Assembly (NCBI GenBank): GCA_025934375.1 | Contig: JAICYD010000031.1 | Span: forward strand, 1-57,421 | Source: Streptosporangiaceae bacterium | Lineage (GTDB): Bacteria; Actinomycetota; Actinomycetes; Streptosporangiales; Streptosporangiaceae | Direction: 5' to 3' | Length of the DNA stretch: 57,421 nucleotides | Shown: positions 8,072 to 16,626 of the stretch, one piece after another | How positions within the stretch are numbered: the stretch's first letter is position 1 | Layout of the letters: each line of letters begins with the position of its first letter | The notes under the pieces: model-generated | The model's database searches: none | What the model was told of the DNA's origin: nothing | What the model saw: the letters and a program-made list of their open reading frames with translations, nothing else | Program-made: the position numbers and the translations under genes

Positions 8072-10615
8072 CTAGTGACCTTCCCCGGGCCTGCGGCGGG
8101 GCTCCCTGGGGACTCCTAATGTGCCAGCGTGGTCGACCACGGCCGCCCACTCATCGAGCAGCGCCTGCGCGGCGTCGGCGTCGGCTCCCTCGGCCCACAG
8201 GTGGGTGACCGCCTCGGCCGGGTCGGGCAGGACGAGTACCCAGCCGCGGTCGGGGTCGAGCACCCGGATGCCGTCGGTGGTGTCCACGCTCAGCCCGGCT
8301 GAGGCCTCGACCACGGTGCGCATCACTGACCCCTTGGCCGCCCACGGGGTGGGGATGGACCGGCGCAGCAGGTGCGCCTCGGGGATCCGGGCGTCGATCT
8401 GGCTCAGCGTCAGGCGGGTGCGCGCCACCAGGCCGAGCAGCTTGACGAACGCCGCGATCCCGTCGACCGTGCGGCCGAACTCGGGGACCACGAACCCGCC
8501 GCGGCCGTCTGCGGCGAAGATCACATTGTCCTCGGCCGCCGCGTTGACCAGCGCGTCCATCGAGGTGGGGGTCCAGCCGACCTGGACGCCGTGGAACCGG
8601 CAGACCTGCTGGGCGACCCTGGTCGTGGTGACCGGCAGCGCCACCCGGCCCCGGTGCGTCTCGGCGGCGACCAGGTCGAGGACCACGAGCAGCGCGCGCT
8701 CGTCGCTGACCAGCGCGCCCTTCTCGTCCACGAGCTGGATCCGCTCGCCGACAGGGTCGAATCGCACGCCGAATGCCGCCCGGGAGGACGAGACCACCTC
8801 GGCCAGCCGCTGCATCCCGGCCCGCTGCTGGGCGACCGTCTCGGTGGGGGTGACCTCATCGAGGCGGTTGTTCAGCGTGAGCACCTCCACGCCGATCCGG
8901 CCGAGGAGGCTGGGCAGCACCAGCGAGACCGTGCCGCCGGCGCAGTCGGCGACGACCTTCAGCCCCGCCTCGCGGACCCCGGCCAGGTCGACGGTCCGCA
9001 GCAGCTCGTGGGTGTAGAAGTCGACGACGCGCGGCGGGTAGGACAGCTCGGCGATCTCGCCGGGGAAGGCGCGCCGGAACTCCTGCCGGGAGAACACCCG
9101 CTCCAGCTTGCGCTGCGCGGCCTGGGACAGCTCCGCGCCGTTCTCGTCCAGGAAGATGATGTCGATCGATTGCGTGTCGCCCGGCGTCGTCCGCAGCGCG
9201 ATCCCGCCGCTGTAGTTCGACCGCTGGGTCTCGAACCGGGCCACGGGGAGCGGCAACGCCTCCAGGTCCATGACGTTGATCGCCGAGGCGTTCAGTGCCC
9301 CTTGCACGGCCCGCTTGAGGGTCCGCGCCGCCCGCGACACGTCGCGGGACGTGGTGACCGTCGATCCCTTCTTGAGCATGCTCGCGTACGCCGAGGCGAG
9401 CCGCACGCACAACTCGGGGGTGACCTCGACGTTGATTAGCCCGGAGACGCCGCGCTGGCCGAAGAGGGTCCGCTGCCCGCGCGACTCCCAGACCACTGAG
9501 GTGTTGACGACCGCGCCGGCCTCGATCGTCTTGAACGGGTACACCTTGACCCCGGCGGAGATGTACGCCTCCGGCTCGATGACGCACTCGTCGCCGATGA
9601 CGGCGGTCTCCTCGATCCGCGCCCGCCGCATCACGTCGGTGTTCTTGCCGACCACGCAGCCGCGCAGCGTGGCGCCCTGCCCGACGAACACGTTGTTGTG
9701 GACGACCGCCCGGTGGATGAAGGCGCCCTCCTTGATGACCACGTTGGCGCCGATCACGCTGTACTCGCGGACGTGCGCGCCCGCCTCGATCTTGGCGTAC
9801 TCGCCGACGCACACCGGCCCGGTCAGCACCGCGTCCGGGTCGACGACCGCTCCCTCGGCGAGCCAGACTCCCGGGGAGACCTCAAAGCCGGCGATGTCGA
9901 CGTTGACCCGGCGGGCGAGCACGTCGGCCTGCGCCTTGAGGTAGCTCTCGTGCGTGCCGACGTCTTCCCAGTAGCGGTCGGACACCCAGCCGAAGATCGG
10001 CGCCCCGCGCTGCAGCAGCTTGGGGAACACGTCGTGCGACCAGTCGACGGACTCCTTCGCGGACACCTCCGCGAGGACCTCCGGCTCCATGATGTACACG
10101 CCGGTGTTGACGGTGTCGGAGAACACCTGGCCCCAGGTCGGCTTCTCCAGGAACCGCTGGATCCGCCCGTCCTCCTCGGTGATGACGATGCCGAACTCCA
10201 GCGGGTCGGGGACTCTCGTCAGCCCGACGGTGACCAGCGCGCCGTTGTCGCGGTGGAAGCGGATCATCTCCGACAGGTCCATGTCGGTCAGCGCGTCGCC
10301 GGAGATGACGAGGAACGTGTCGTCTCGCAGCGCGTCCTCGGCGTTCTTGACGCTGCCGGCCGTGCCGAGCGGGGTCTCCTCGGTCGCGTACTGCAGCGAC
10401 ATTCCGACGTCCTCGCCGTCGCCGAAGTAATTGCGCACCATGGCGGCCAGGAACTGCACGGTGACGACGGTTTCCTCGAGCCCGTGCTTCTTCAGCAGGC
10501 GCAGGACGTGTTCCATGATGGGCCGGTTGGCTACCGGTAGCAGGGGCTTGGGCTGGTTGGCGGTCATCGGGCGCAGCCTGGTGCCCTCGCCGCCCGCCAT
10601 CACGACGGCCTTCAC
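8072..10615 (-). CDS. manC: Mannose-1-phosphate guanylyltransferase fused to a phosphomannomutase-like domain
   Basis: Makes GDP-mannose (or a related NDP-sugar) for glycans and glycolipids. Of 847 residues, 1-235 are a nucleotidyltransferase with MAGGEGTRLRPMT at the N-terminus and KPLLPVANRP. Left-handed beta-helix hexapeptides follow (about 250-370), then a phosphohexomutase-like region (about 380-840). That last part keeps a TTSRDVSRAARTLK segment like the family's first sugar-binding loop. However, where active mutases have TASHNP it reads IALRTTPGDT, so no phosphoserine nucleophile is visible. The GTG at 10615 overlaps the upstream cardiolipin synthase stop (GTGA) and has AAAGGAG upstream. 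The layout matches Streptomyces SCO1388-SCO1389. The mutase part is probably structural or regulatory. Confidence 0.9.
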   Translation of the reverse strand: MKAVVMAGGEGTRLRPMTANQPKPLLPVANRPIMEHVLRLLKKHGLEETVVTVQFLAAMVRNYFGDGEDVGMSLQYATEETPLGTAGSVKNAEDALRDDTFLVISGDALTDMDLSEMIRFHRDNGALVTVGLTRVPDPLEFGIVITEEDGRIQRFLEKPTWGQVFSDTVNTGVYIMEPEVLAEVSAKESVDWSHDVFPKLLQRGAPIFGWVSDRYWEDVGTHESYLKAQADVLARRVNVDIAGFEVSPGVWLAEGAVVDPDAVLTGPVCVGEYAKIEAGAHVREYSVIGANVVIKEGAFIHRAVVHNNVFVGQGATLRGCVVGKNTDVMRRARIEETAVIGDECVIEPEAYISAGVKVYPFKTIEAGAVVNTSVVWESRGQRTLFGQRGVSGLINVEVTPELCVRLASAYASMLKKGSTVTTSRDVSRAARTLKRAVQGALNASAINVMDLEALPLPVARFETQRSNYSGGIALRTTPGDTQSIDIIFLDENGAELSQAAQRKLERVFSRQEFRRAFPGEIAELSYPPRVVDFYTHELLRTVDLAGVREAGLKVVADCAGGTVSLVLPSLLGRIGVEVLTLNNRLDEVTPTETVAQQRAGMQRLAEVVSSSRAAFGVRFDPVGERIQLVDEKGALVSDERALLVVLDLVAAETHRGRVALPVTTTRVAQQVCRFHGVQVGWTPTSMDALVNAAAEDNVIFAADGRGGFVVPEFGRTVDGIAAFVKLLGLVARTRLTLSQIDARIPEAHLLRRSIPTPWAAKGSVMRTVVEASAGLSVDTTDGIRVLDPDRGWVLVLPDPAEAVTHLWAEGADADAAQALLDEWAAVVDHAGTLGVPREPRRRPGEGH

Positions 10616-11205
10616 GACGCAGCCGCTCCTTTCATGCGGGCCCCCCGTACCAAATCCTTGATCTGGGTGAGGTACAGAATCGCCGCCCACCAGTAAAGAG
10701 CCGTACCCCAGATCGCGAACGCCCACCCGAACACGCGGACAACCTCAGCCGGCCCGCCACCGTGCGCGCCCAGGAACAGCAGAGGGAACGCGTACATCAG
10801 GCACAGCGTGGCGGCCTTGCCAACGAACGCGACCTGCAGGGTGCCGTACTCGGTCCACCGGCGCAGCGCCAGCAGGCCGGCGGCGACGATGAGCTCGCGC
10901 CCGACCAGCGCGCCGAGCAGCCACCACGGGATGATGCCGCGCACGGCCAGCCCGATCAGCGCGGCGAGGATGTACAGCCGGTCGGCGGCCGGGTCGAGTT
11001 TCTTGCCAAGCTCGCTGACCTGATCCAGCGCCCGGGCGAGCTTGCCGTCCAGCCAGTCCGACAGGCCCGCGACGCCCAAGAGCAGGCAGGCGATGATGTC
11101 CGCGGTCGGGGTTCGCGGGCCGACGACCAGCCACAGGAACACCGGAACACCAGCCAGCCTGGCAGCGCTGAGCACGTTCGGCCAGGTAACAATCCGGTCT
11201 CCCAC
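10612..11205 (-). CDS. CDP-alcohol phosphatidyltransferase, probable CAP-type cardiolipin synthase
   Basis: An integral membrane phospholipid enzyme of 197 residues. The complete CDP-alcohol phosphatidyltransferase signature DG-x2-AR-x8-G-x3-D-x3-D is present (DGKLARALDQVSELGKKLD then PAADR, about residues 53-76). Several hydrophobic segments follow. Genes in this position next to the manC fusion in streptomycetes (SCO1389) encode the eukaryote-like cardiolipin synthase, which joins phosphatidylglycerol and CDP-diacylglycerol. Phosphatidylglycerophosphate synthase is the main alternative from motif alone. The GTG start at 11205 is followed directly by DRIVTWPNVLSAARL, the usual family N-terminus. 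Its stop overlaps the next gene's start by 4 nt, so the two are translated together. Confidence 0.85.
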   Translation of the reverse strand: MGDRIVTWPNVLSAARLAGVPVFLWLVVGPRTPTADIIACLLLGVAGLSDWLDGKLARALDQVSELGKKLDPAADRLYILAALIGLAVRGIIPWWLLGALVGRELIVAAGLLALRRWTEYGTLQVAFVGKAATLCLMYAFPLLFLGAHGGGPAEVVRVFGWAFAIWGTALYWWAAILYLTQIKDLVRGARMKGAAAS

Positions 11206-11543
11206 AATCGGATCCTAGTAGAGGTAGATCCGGACCCCCGGACGGGCATGGTCGTTACTCGCTCATTGTGACATAAACCTCGCGCGAAGAGCGCGCCAGG
11301 CCCCGGGAACGCCGCCGTCCGGGCCGCGCTGGGCGCGAACCGCGTCATCGCCGCGATGCGCGCACCACTAGCCTCCGCCGTCCCGGCAATCCCGTCCGCC
11401 TCAGGCTTCAGCGTGAGGACCAGAAGGTCGCTGGCCCGGCCGCGACCGGGGCGGGCGAGCGCCGCAGCGCGACTGCCCCCACAGCTAGCCCTGGGGAACA
11501 GGGGCGTCAGGGAAATTAGGTATTTTAACGGTCACCGCGGAGC
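11206..11543. other. Divergent promoter region
   Basis: About 340 bases between the leftward cardiolipin synthase and the rightward methyltransferase gene. The right end is A/T-rich (AATTAGGTATTTTAACGG, 11514-11531) and could hold the methyltransferase promoter. No confident RNA or operator is seen; the short frame at 11356-11574 looks non-coding. Confidence 0.4.
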
Positions 11544-12380
11544 GTGCCATCGAAACCTTTCGTTGGTAGCGTAATTGGCGTGAGAGGGGACTTTACGGGA
11601 CTCGACGTCTCAACGCCGAACGTCGCCCGGATGTATGACTACTACCTGGGAGGACTGACGAGCTTCGCGGTCGACCGCGCCGCCGCGGAGCGCGTACTCG
11701 CCTATCTGCCGTATCAGCGCAGGTCAGCGGAGGAGAACCGGCGTTTCCTTGGCCGGGCGGTGGAATTCCTGGCCGGCCCGCAATGCGGCGTTGGGCAGTT
11801 CCTCGACATCGGCATGGGGTTGCCGACGGCACGCAGCGTCCATGAGATAGCCCGGGCCGTCAATCCCGCCGCACGGGTCGCGTACGTGGATAACGACCCG
11901 CTCGTTGTCTCACACGGTAAGGCGATGCTCGCCGAGCCCGGCCGCAGCGTGGTCGTCGAGGGAGACCTGCGCGACCCTGACGGGCTGCTTAGGGATCCCG
12001 ATATCCGCGCTCACCTTGACTTCAGCCGCCCAGTCGGGTTGCTGCTCGTCAACGTGCTGCACTGGGTCGGCGACTCCGCTGACCCGCGGCGCGTCCTGTC
12101 GGTGCTGCGCGACGCGGTGGCGCCGGGCAGCTACCTGGTGCTCACCCACATGAGCATGGACCTGATCAGCAACAAGGACGCCGCCGCGCGCGCCGTGCGG
12201 GTCTACGAGCACTCCAACGCCCGGTTGAGCCCGCGCGGCCGCCGGCAGGTCATGCGGTTCTTCGACGGCTGGGAGCTCCTGTCCCCCGGCCTGGTCCCCA
12301 AGCACCAGTGGCGTCCCCGCCCCGAGACGAGTCCCCTCCCCTTCGACGCCTCCTGGGCCGGAGTAGCGGTAAAGGCTTAA
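11544..12380 (+). CDS. SAV2177/DUF574-family SAM-dependent methyltransferase-like protein
   Basis: 278 residues. The N-terminal family signature is VSTPNVARMYDYYLGG, followed by a helix with AVDRAAAERVL. The SAM-binding motif I is QFLDIGMGLPT (about residue 90), with VAYVDNDPLVVSHGKAML as motif II, then VNVLHW and a C-terminal WELLSPGLVPKHQWRP. The family is abundant in filamentous actinobacteria, but substrates are largely unknown. Two starts are possible: GTG 11544 and GTG 11580 just before the conserved region; neither has a strong Shine-Dalgarno. The gene appears monocistronic, ending in an inverted repeat at 12382-12434. Two relatives lie at 22.6-24.0 kb. Confidence 0.9.
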   Translation: MPSKPFVGSVIGVRGDFTGLDVSTPNVARMYDYYLGGLTSFAVDRAAAERVLAYLPYQRRSAEENRRFLGRAVEFLAGPQCGVGQFLDIGMGLPTARSVHEIARAVNPAARVAYVDNDPLVVSHGKAMLAEPGRSVVVEGDLRDPDGLLRDPDIRAHLDFSRPVGLLLVNVLHWVGDSADPRRVLSVLRDAVAPGSYLVLTHMSMDLISNKDAAARAVRVYEHSNARLSPRGRRQVMRFFDGWELLSPGLVPKHQWRPRPETSPLPFDASWAGVAVKA

Positions 12381-12381
12381 A

Positions 12382-12434
12382 GACCCTCCCGTCCCGCCCT
12401 TAAAGGGGATCGCCCCGGGCAACCTGGGAGGGTC
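12382..12434 (+). terminator. Candidate terminator after the methyltransferase gene
   Basis: GACCCTCCC (12382-12390) pairs perfectly with GGGAGGGTC (12426-12434), enclosing 35 nt that themselves contain CCCTTAAAGGG and GC-rich pairing. It starts one base after the stop codon. There is no U-tract, as is common in high-GC actinobacteria. Confidence 0.5.
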
Positions 12435-12584
12435 GGACGCGAAAAGTAGGGGTTCACCCCCCATTCGCGGCGGCGGCCCGGGCCGTAGCTTCGTAAATGA
12501 CACCGGCGGCCGGGAAACCGTGCCCCTCGGCCGCCGGGCGTCGCCCTTCACTCGCGACGTGAGCGACAGCCGGGGGACAACCGC

Positions 12585-12761
12585 GTGACGATCCGCAGGC
12601 CCGTCGGCCCTGTCCGGGCACCTTATGTCCGGGCACCGCGCGGCCACTGGGCGGGCACCCTGGCCCGGGCGGTGGCGACGGCGCTGGCGAGCAGCTTGCT
12701 GACCGCCGCGGTGTTCGCCGTCAGCGCGATCGCCACCGGATCGCCGCGACGAGCGTGCTGA
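12585..12761 (+). CDS. Possible small membrane protein (58 aa)
   Basis: A GTG start with GGGGGA a few bases upstream opens a 58-codon frame. The N-terminus is basic (TIRRPVGPVRAP) and is followed by one hydrophobic helix (about residues 30-50, ALASSLLTAAVFAVSAIATG) and a short basic tail ending in Cys. This matches the general shape of small single-helix actinobacterial proteins, but no family is recognised. It lies in a 590-base stretch between the methyltransferase and TPR genes that has no other credible gene. Composition alone does not prove coding. Confidence 0.3.
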   Translation: MTIRRPVGPVRAPYVRAPRGHWAGTLARAVATALASSLLTAAVFAVSAIATGSPRRAC

Positions 12762-12902
12762 CCGCCGCCGTCGCGGCGATGAGTTCCGCCAGCTTCACGA
12801 CGCTCACCCCAGTACCGCCGGCCCCGGTGCCGCCGCCTCCCCGAGCGGTGCCGGGGCCGGCCAGTCATGGGCCACCGCCGACCACCCACGCGGCCGAGCG
12901 GG

Positions 12903-12932
12903 TTGTTGCCTTTTGGGTGCCACATACATAAT
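12903..12932 (+). promoter_or_regulatory. Candidate promoter of the TPR gene
   Basis: In a locally A/T-rich stretch, CATAAT (12927-12932) matches the -10 consensus in five of six positions. TTGTTG (12903-12908) lies 18 nt upstream as a weak -35. The TPR start codon follows at 12971 with GGAGG at 12962-12966. Confidence 0.4.
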
Positions 12933-12970
12933 TGCACTGAAGGTGGTCGCGTCTATCGTCTGGAGGACGG

Positions 12971-15250
12971 ATGTTCCGGCGCCGGGCAGGGCAGTCCGTG
13001 AGCGATATCCCGACGATGATCGGCACTGGGCTGACCGCGCTGAACGCGGGCGACCGCAACGGGGCTCTGGGCTGGTTCGCGCAGGCCAGCCGCACCGATG
13101 ACCCGACGATGCTGCGCGGCCTGGGCGGCGTCTACCTGCAAGCCGGCGAGCCGGCGTACGCCGAGCACTGCTTCCGGCGGGCGGCGGCGGGCGGCTCGCG
13201 GGACGCCCTGAACGACCTCGGCGTGCTGCTCAAGCGCCAGGGCCGGCTCGGCGAGGCCGAGCAGGCCCTGCGGCAGGCCGCCGACGCCGGCGACCCGAAC
13301 GCGCTGAATAACCTCGGGAACCTGCTGGAGATGCGCGGAGACGCGCAGGGCGCGGCGTGGCACTGGCGGCAGGCCGCCGGGGCCGGCGTCCCCCGTGCGA
13401 TGCTCAGCCTCGGCACGTTCCTGGCGAACTCCGGGCAGCGCGGCGAGGCACGGCAGTGGCACGAGATGGCGAAGGCGAAGGTCACCGAGTTTCCCGACAT
13501 CCGCGAGCAGCTTTACCGGCTCGGCTCGCTGCTTGATGGCGTGGCGCCTGGCAGCCCGCCATCGGGCAGTGCTATTCCAGGCAGCGTCATTCCAGGCAGC
13601 GTCATTCCAGGCAGCGCCATCCCCGGCAGCGCCATCCCAGGCAGCGCCATCCCCGGCGGCGCCACTCCAAGCGGTGGGACGCCCGAGGGTCACCCGCCAG
13701 CGGACCCGGCGCGCGCGGACACCATCACGACCCGGCCGTATCAGCCGCCGGGCTCCCCCGCCGGGGGCAGCCCGGTGCCCGCCGCGTACCCGCCGCCTCC
13801 CACCGTCTCCGCGCCACCGCCCAGCCCGCCGCCCGCCACCTCGGTGCCGCGCACGCCGGTACCGCCGACGATCTTCTCGCCACCCCCCGCCGTCATGCCC
13901 AGCGTCGCGCCCGCCGGCTCGCCAGCGCCGGACGACACGCGCCTGGAGCTCCCGTGGGAAGACTCCGGCACCCCGGACGAGCCGGTGGCCATAGCGCCCG
14001 CCCACACAGCGCCCGCCCGCACGCCGCCTGACCGTACACCGCCCGCCACCCCAGTACCAGCCGACACAGCGCCGACCAACACGGCGCCGACCAACACACC
14101 GCCACCCAACACACCGCCACCCAACGCAGCGCCACCCAACGCAGCGCCGACCGAGCGCACGATGCGCGTCGTCCCGGCCGCGCGCGCGATGCCGCCGCCT
14201 CCCCCGCACCTCGTTCCCCGTCCTCCCCTCACCCCTCCCCCGCAGGCACCGCCGGTCCCCGCTCGGCCGCTGGCCGACCCCGAGGTGACGGCCCGCACGG
14301 TCCGCGTCCGGCCCTCGGAGTCGGTGACCGCGAAGACACCCGCCCCTGGCCTGGCACCGCCCCCGCCGGCCGCCGCTGACGCTCCGCTAGCCCAGTCCCC
14401 GCTGCTAGGGGAGCCCCAGCCAGCGGGGCCAGCGGCTGAGCTGATGGTGGCGCCGAGGCCAGCGCCGGAACCCGCGGCCGAGGCGCCGACCGCGCGGCAC
14501 GCGGCCGTCACTGACCTGGCCAGCCACCTGCGGGCCGCCGAGAGCCTGCGCGGCGCCTACCTGGAGACCGGCGACCCGGTGACGCTGCGACTGGCGCTTG
14601 AGGTGAGCAAGCTCGCCGTGGAATCCGCGCTCCCGGAGGAGCGCATGGGGCGGGCGGCCGCGCTGGGGATCCGTTGCATGCTGCTGCGGATGGCCTATGA
14701 GCGGGACAAGGACCCGGCCAAGCTGGCCGACGCGATCCAGGCCGGCCGGGTCGCGATTGACATCTTCCCGCCCGATGACCCCGGCTATCCGCCGGCCCTG
14801 GGCTCGCTCGGCAACGCGCTACAGGAGGAGTTCGGCCGCACCCGGGACGCCGCCGCCTTGTCGGAGGCGCTGGGCATGTACCGCGAGGCTCTTCGCGTCC
14901 TGCCCGCAGGCCACCCCGAGGTCCCCGGCATGCTGTCCAGCGTCGCCACCGTCTTGATGACGCAGGGCATGCAAAGCGAGGACGCGGGCCTGCTGGATGA
15001 GGCCGTGCAGGCTGGCCGGGACGCGGTCGCGGCGAGCACCCCCGGCAACCCGGCGCACGCGACGCGCCTAGCCAGCCTCGGCCGGGCCCTGATCGCGCGG
15101 TTTGCCCACCGAGGCTGGCCATCGGCTGACCTCGATGAGGCTGAGCGGCTGTTCCACCAGGCGCTCGACAGCCTGCCCGCGGCCCATCCGCTGCGCGCAC
15201 AGATTCAGAATTACCTGGCCGGCGTCACCGCCCTTCGCCGCGCGACGTAA
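12971..15250 (+). CDS. TPR/Sel1-repeat protein with a long Pro-rich, repeat-bearing linker
   Basis: 759 residues in three parts. Residues about 10-190 are TPR/Sel1-like helical repeats (LGGVYLQAGEPAYAEHCFRR, LNDLGVLLKRQGRLGEAEQAL, LNNLGNLLEMRGDAQGA). Residues about 195-510 are a proline/alanine/threonine-rich disordered linker with an IPGSA-type pentapeptide array and a later TNTPP/PNAAP array. Residues about 515-755 are a second TPR block (LGSLGNALQEEFGRTRDAAAL, LASLGRALIARFAHRG) like the repeats found before CHAT domains, but no CHAT protease domain follows. It is probably a cytoplasmic scaffold; partners are unknown. The ATG at 12971 has GGAGG 4 nt upstream. No transmembrane segment or signal peptide is seen. 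Confidence 0.85.
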   Translation: MFRRRAGQSVSDIPTMIGTGLTALNAGDRNGALGWFAQASRTDDPTMLRGLGGVYLQAGEPAYAEHCFRRAAAGGSRDALNDLGVLLKRQGRLGEAEQALRQAADAGDPNALNNLGNLLEMRGDAQGAAWHWRQAAGAGVPRAMLSLGTFLANSGQRGEARQWHEMAKAKVTEFPDIREQLYRLGSLLDGVAPGSPPSGSAIPGSVIPGSVIPGSAIPGSAIPGSAIPGGATPSGGTPEGHPPADPARADTITTRPYQPPGSPAGGSPVPAAYPPPPTVSAPPPSPPPATSVPRTPVPPTIFSPPPAVMPSVAPAGSPAPDDTRLELPWEDSGTPDEPVAIAPAHTAPARTPPDRTPPATPVPADTAPTNTAPTNTPPPNTPPPNAAPPNAAPTERTMRVVPAARAMPPPPPHLVPRPPLTPPPQAPPVPARPLADPEVTARTVRVRPSESVTAKTPAPGLAPPPPAAADAPLAQSPLLGEPQPAGPAAELMVAPRPAPEPAAEAPTARHAAVTDLASHLRAAESLRGAYLETGDPVTLRLALEVSKLAVESALPEERMGRAAALGIRCMLLRMAYERDKDPAKLADAIQAGRVAIDIFPPDDPGYPPALGSLGNALQEEFGRTRDAAALSEALGMYREALRVLPAGHPEVPGMLSSVATVLMTQGMQSEDAGLLDEAVQAGRDAVAASTPGNPAHATRLASLGRALIARFAHRGWPSADLDEAERLFHQALDSLPAAHPLRAQIQNYLAGVTALRRAT
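13565..13669 (+). repeat. Seven-unit 15-bp tandem array inside the TPR gene
   Basis: Seven consecutive 15-bp units of the form GGCAGCGYCATYCCM (first GGCAGTGCTATTCCA, last GGCGGCGCCACTCCA) encode GS(A/V)IP pentapeptides in the Pro-rich linker. A second 15-bp-periodic array (TNTAP/PNTPP/PNAAP) lies at about 14070-14155. Confidence 0.93.
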
Positions 15251-15363
15251 GCCCCCGCGGTCCTCCGCAAACCGGAATAATTCGTGCCATGGCCCGGCTG
15301 TGGGCATCGATTGCGATCGGCGCGGCCACTGGGGCCGCGCGGGCTTATGAGGAGGAACGGGCA

Positions 15364-16011
15364 ATGACGACTGTCGCCATCTTCGGGGGGACCGGGTACG
15401 CGGGCGGCGCGATCGCCGACGAGGCGGTCAACCGGGGCCTTAGCGTCATCAGCATCAGCCGGCATCCCGGCTCCGAGGCGCGGCCAGGCGTCGACGCCCG
15501 CCAGGGCAACGTGCACGACGCCACCCTCGTGGAGCAGATCGCGGGCGAGGCCGACGTCATCGTCGTCTCCATCCGGCACGCGTCCGGCGAGGACGGGGCG
15601 GCCCTCATTGACGCGCTGCCCGCGCTGGCCGCCTCCGTCGCCAAGCACGGCAAGCGCCTGGGCTGGGTCGGCGGCGCGGCGTCCCTGTACGTGGCCGAGG
15701 GCGGACCACGCCTGCTGGACACCCCGGAGTTCCCGGACATGTTCAAGGATGAGGCCGGCTCGGCGGCGAACGTCCTGGAGGCGCTGCGCGCCGACACCAC
15801 CGGCGTGGACTGGTTCTTCGTAAGCCCGGCGGCGGGGTTCGGCTCCTACAACCCCGGGGTGCCCACCGGCGCCTACCGGGTGGGCGGTGACCTCCTGCTG
15901 ACCGACGCCGACGGCAAGTCGGAGATCTCCGGCGCGGACTTCGCCCTCGCCTTCGTCGACGAGATCACCAGCCCCGCGCACCATCGCACCCGCTTCACCG
16001 TCGCCTACTAG
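15364..16011 (+). CDS. NAD(P)-binding Rossmann protein (NAD(P)H-binding/epimerase-like)
   Basis: 215 residues. The N-terminus is a Rossmann strand and glycine loop, TVAIFGGTGYAGGAIADEA, as in atypical short-chain dehydrogenases (NmrA/SDR_a5 type). Further family features are ARQGNVHDATLVEQI (residues about 45-60), a VGGAASLY segment near residue 105, and a C-terminal EISGADFALAFVDEI. A catalytic YxxxK is not obvious, so it may be a redox sensor or a flavin reductase-like protein rather than a classical dehydrogenase. The ATG at 15364 has GGAGG (15351-15355) 8 nt upstream. It is convergent with the AhpD-like gene. Confidence 0.85.
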   Translation: MTTVAIFGGTGYAGGAIADEAVNRGLSVISISRHPGSEARPGVDARQGNVHDATLVEQIAGEADVIVVSIRHASGEDGAALIDALPALAASVAKHGKRLGWVGGAASLYVAEGGPRLLDTPEFPDMFKDEAGSAANVLEALRADTTGVDWFFVSPAAGFGSYNPGVPTGAYRVGGDLLLTDADGKSEISGADFALAFVDEITSPAHHRTRFTVAY

Positions 16012-16023
16012 GCACGGACCGCA

Positions 16024-16563
16024 TTAGGCGAACTGGCTGAGCTGCGGGTCCACGGGCGCCCCGGTCAGGCGGTTGGCCAGGGTGGACATCGTGTAAGCGC
16101 CGATCCCGAGGACCACTTCGAGCGCGTTCTGGTGCGTGTAGCCGAGGGCGAGGAACGCGGCGAGCGCCTTCTCGCCGACGTCCCCGGCGCTGTCGAGGAC
16201 CCGCAGCGTGAACACCCGGACCGCCTCCAGGCGGGGGTTGGCCAGCGACTGGTCCGGGCCGCCGCGAAGCGCCGCGATCAGCGCGGAGCCGGCGCCCAGC
16301 GTGGTGAGCCGCGCGGTGTGCATCGCGACGCACAGGTGGCAGCCGTTGCGGGTGGCCACGGTCATGATGAGGACCTCGCGGGCCACCGGGTCCAGCGTGG
16401 TGGCGTCGAACAAGGCGGTGAGCTTGCCGAAGCCGTCCAGTAGCTGCGGCGACGCGGCCCACCGCGCGGTGGCGGCCGGCAGGTACCCGAGGTGGCCTTG
16501 CGTGGCCGTCATGAACCGGCGCGAGGCCGGGGGCGCGGACTCGATCGTGTGGGCGGTGAACAT
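16024..16563 (-). CDS. AhpD/carboxymuconolactone decarboxylase-family protein
   Basis: 179 residues, all-helical AhpD-like fold. The redox motif CHLCVAMHTARL (CxxC-x3-H, about residues 86-93) is that of alkylhydroperoxidase AhpD-type proteins, which reduce peroxides or act as thiol-disulfide partners. A second family stretch is ALGYTHQNALEVVLGIGAYT. The ATG at 16563 has GGGGAG 7 nt upstream. It is divergent from a MarR regulator, with a perfect palindrome between the two starts, so it is likely the regulator's direct target and induced by oxidants or electrophiles. Confidence 0.88.
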   Translation of the reverse strand: MFTAHTIESAPPASRRFMTATQGHLGYLPAATARWAASPQLLDGFGKLTALFDATTLDPVAREVLIMTVATRNGCHLCVAMHTARLTTLGAGSALIAALRGGPDQSLANPRLEAVRVFTLRVLDSAGDVGEKALAAFLALGYTHQNALEVVLGIGAYTMSTLANRLTGAPVDPQLSQFA

Positions 16564-16584
16564 GGGCGACTCCCCGTACCATGA

Positions 16585-16603
16585 TAGACAACCTTGTTGT
16601 CTA
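16585..16603. promoter_or_regulatory. Palindromic operator between ahpD-like and marR-like genes
   Basis: TAGACAAC-CTT-GTTGTCTA is a perfect 8-3-8 inverted repeat. It lies 22 nt from the AhpD start and 24 nt from the MarR start at 16627. Position and symmetry fit a MarR dimer site that would control both genes. Confidence 0.8.
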
Positions 16604-16626
16604 GATAGTAAATGAGGTTGTCGATT

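Noticed and set aside
12623..12937. 104-aa minus-strand frame upstream of the TPR gene
   Set aside because: Arg/Gly-rich, no ribosome binding site, overlaps the likely promoter of the TPR gene.
12953..14209. Long minus-strand frame with CVGWR repeats opposite the TPR gene
   Set aside because: The repeats are the antisense reading of the tandem arrays; no start signal or family.
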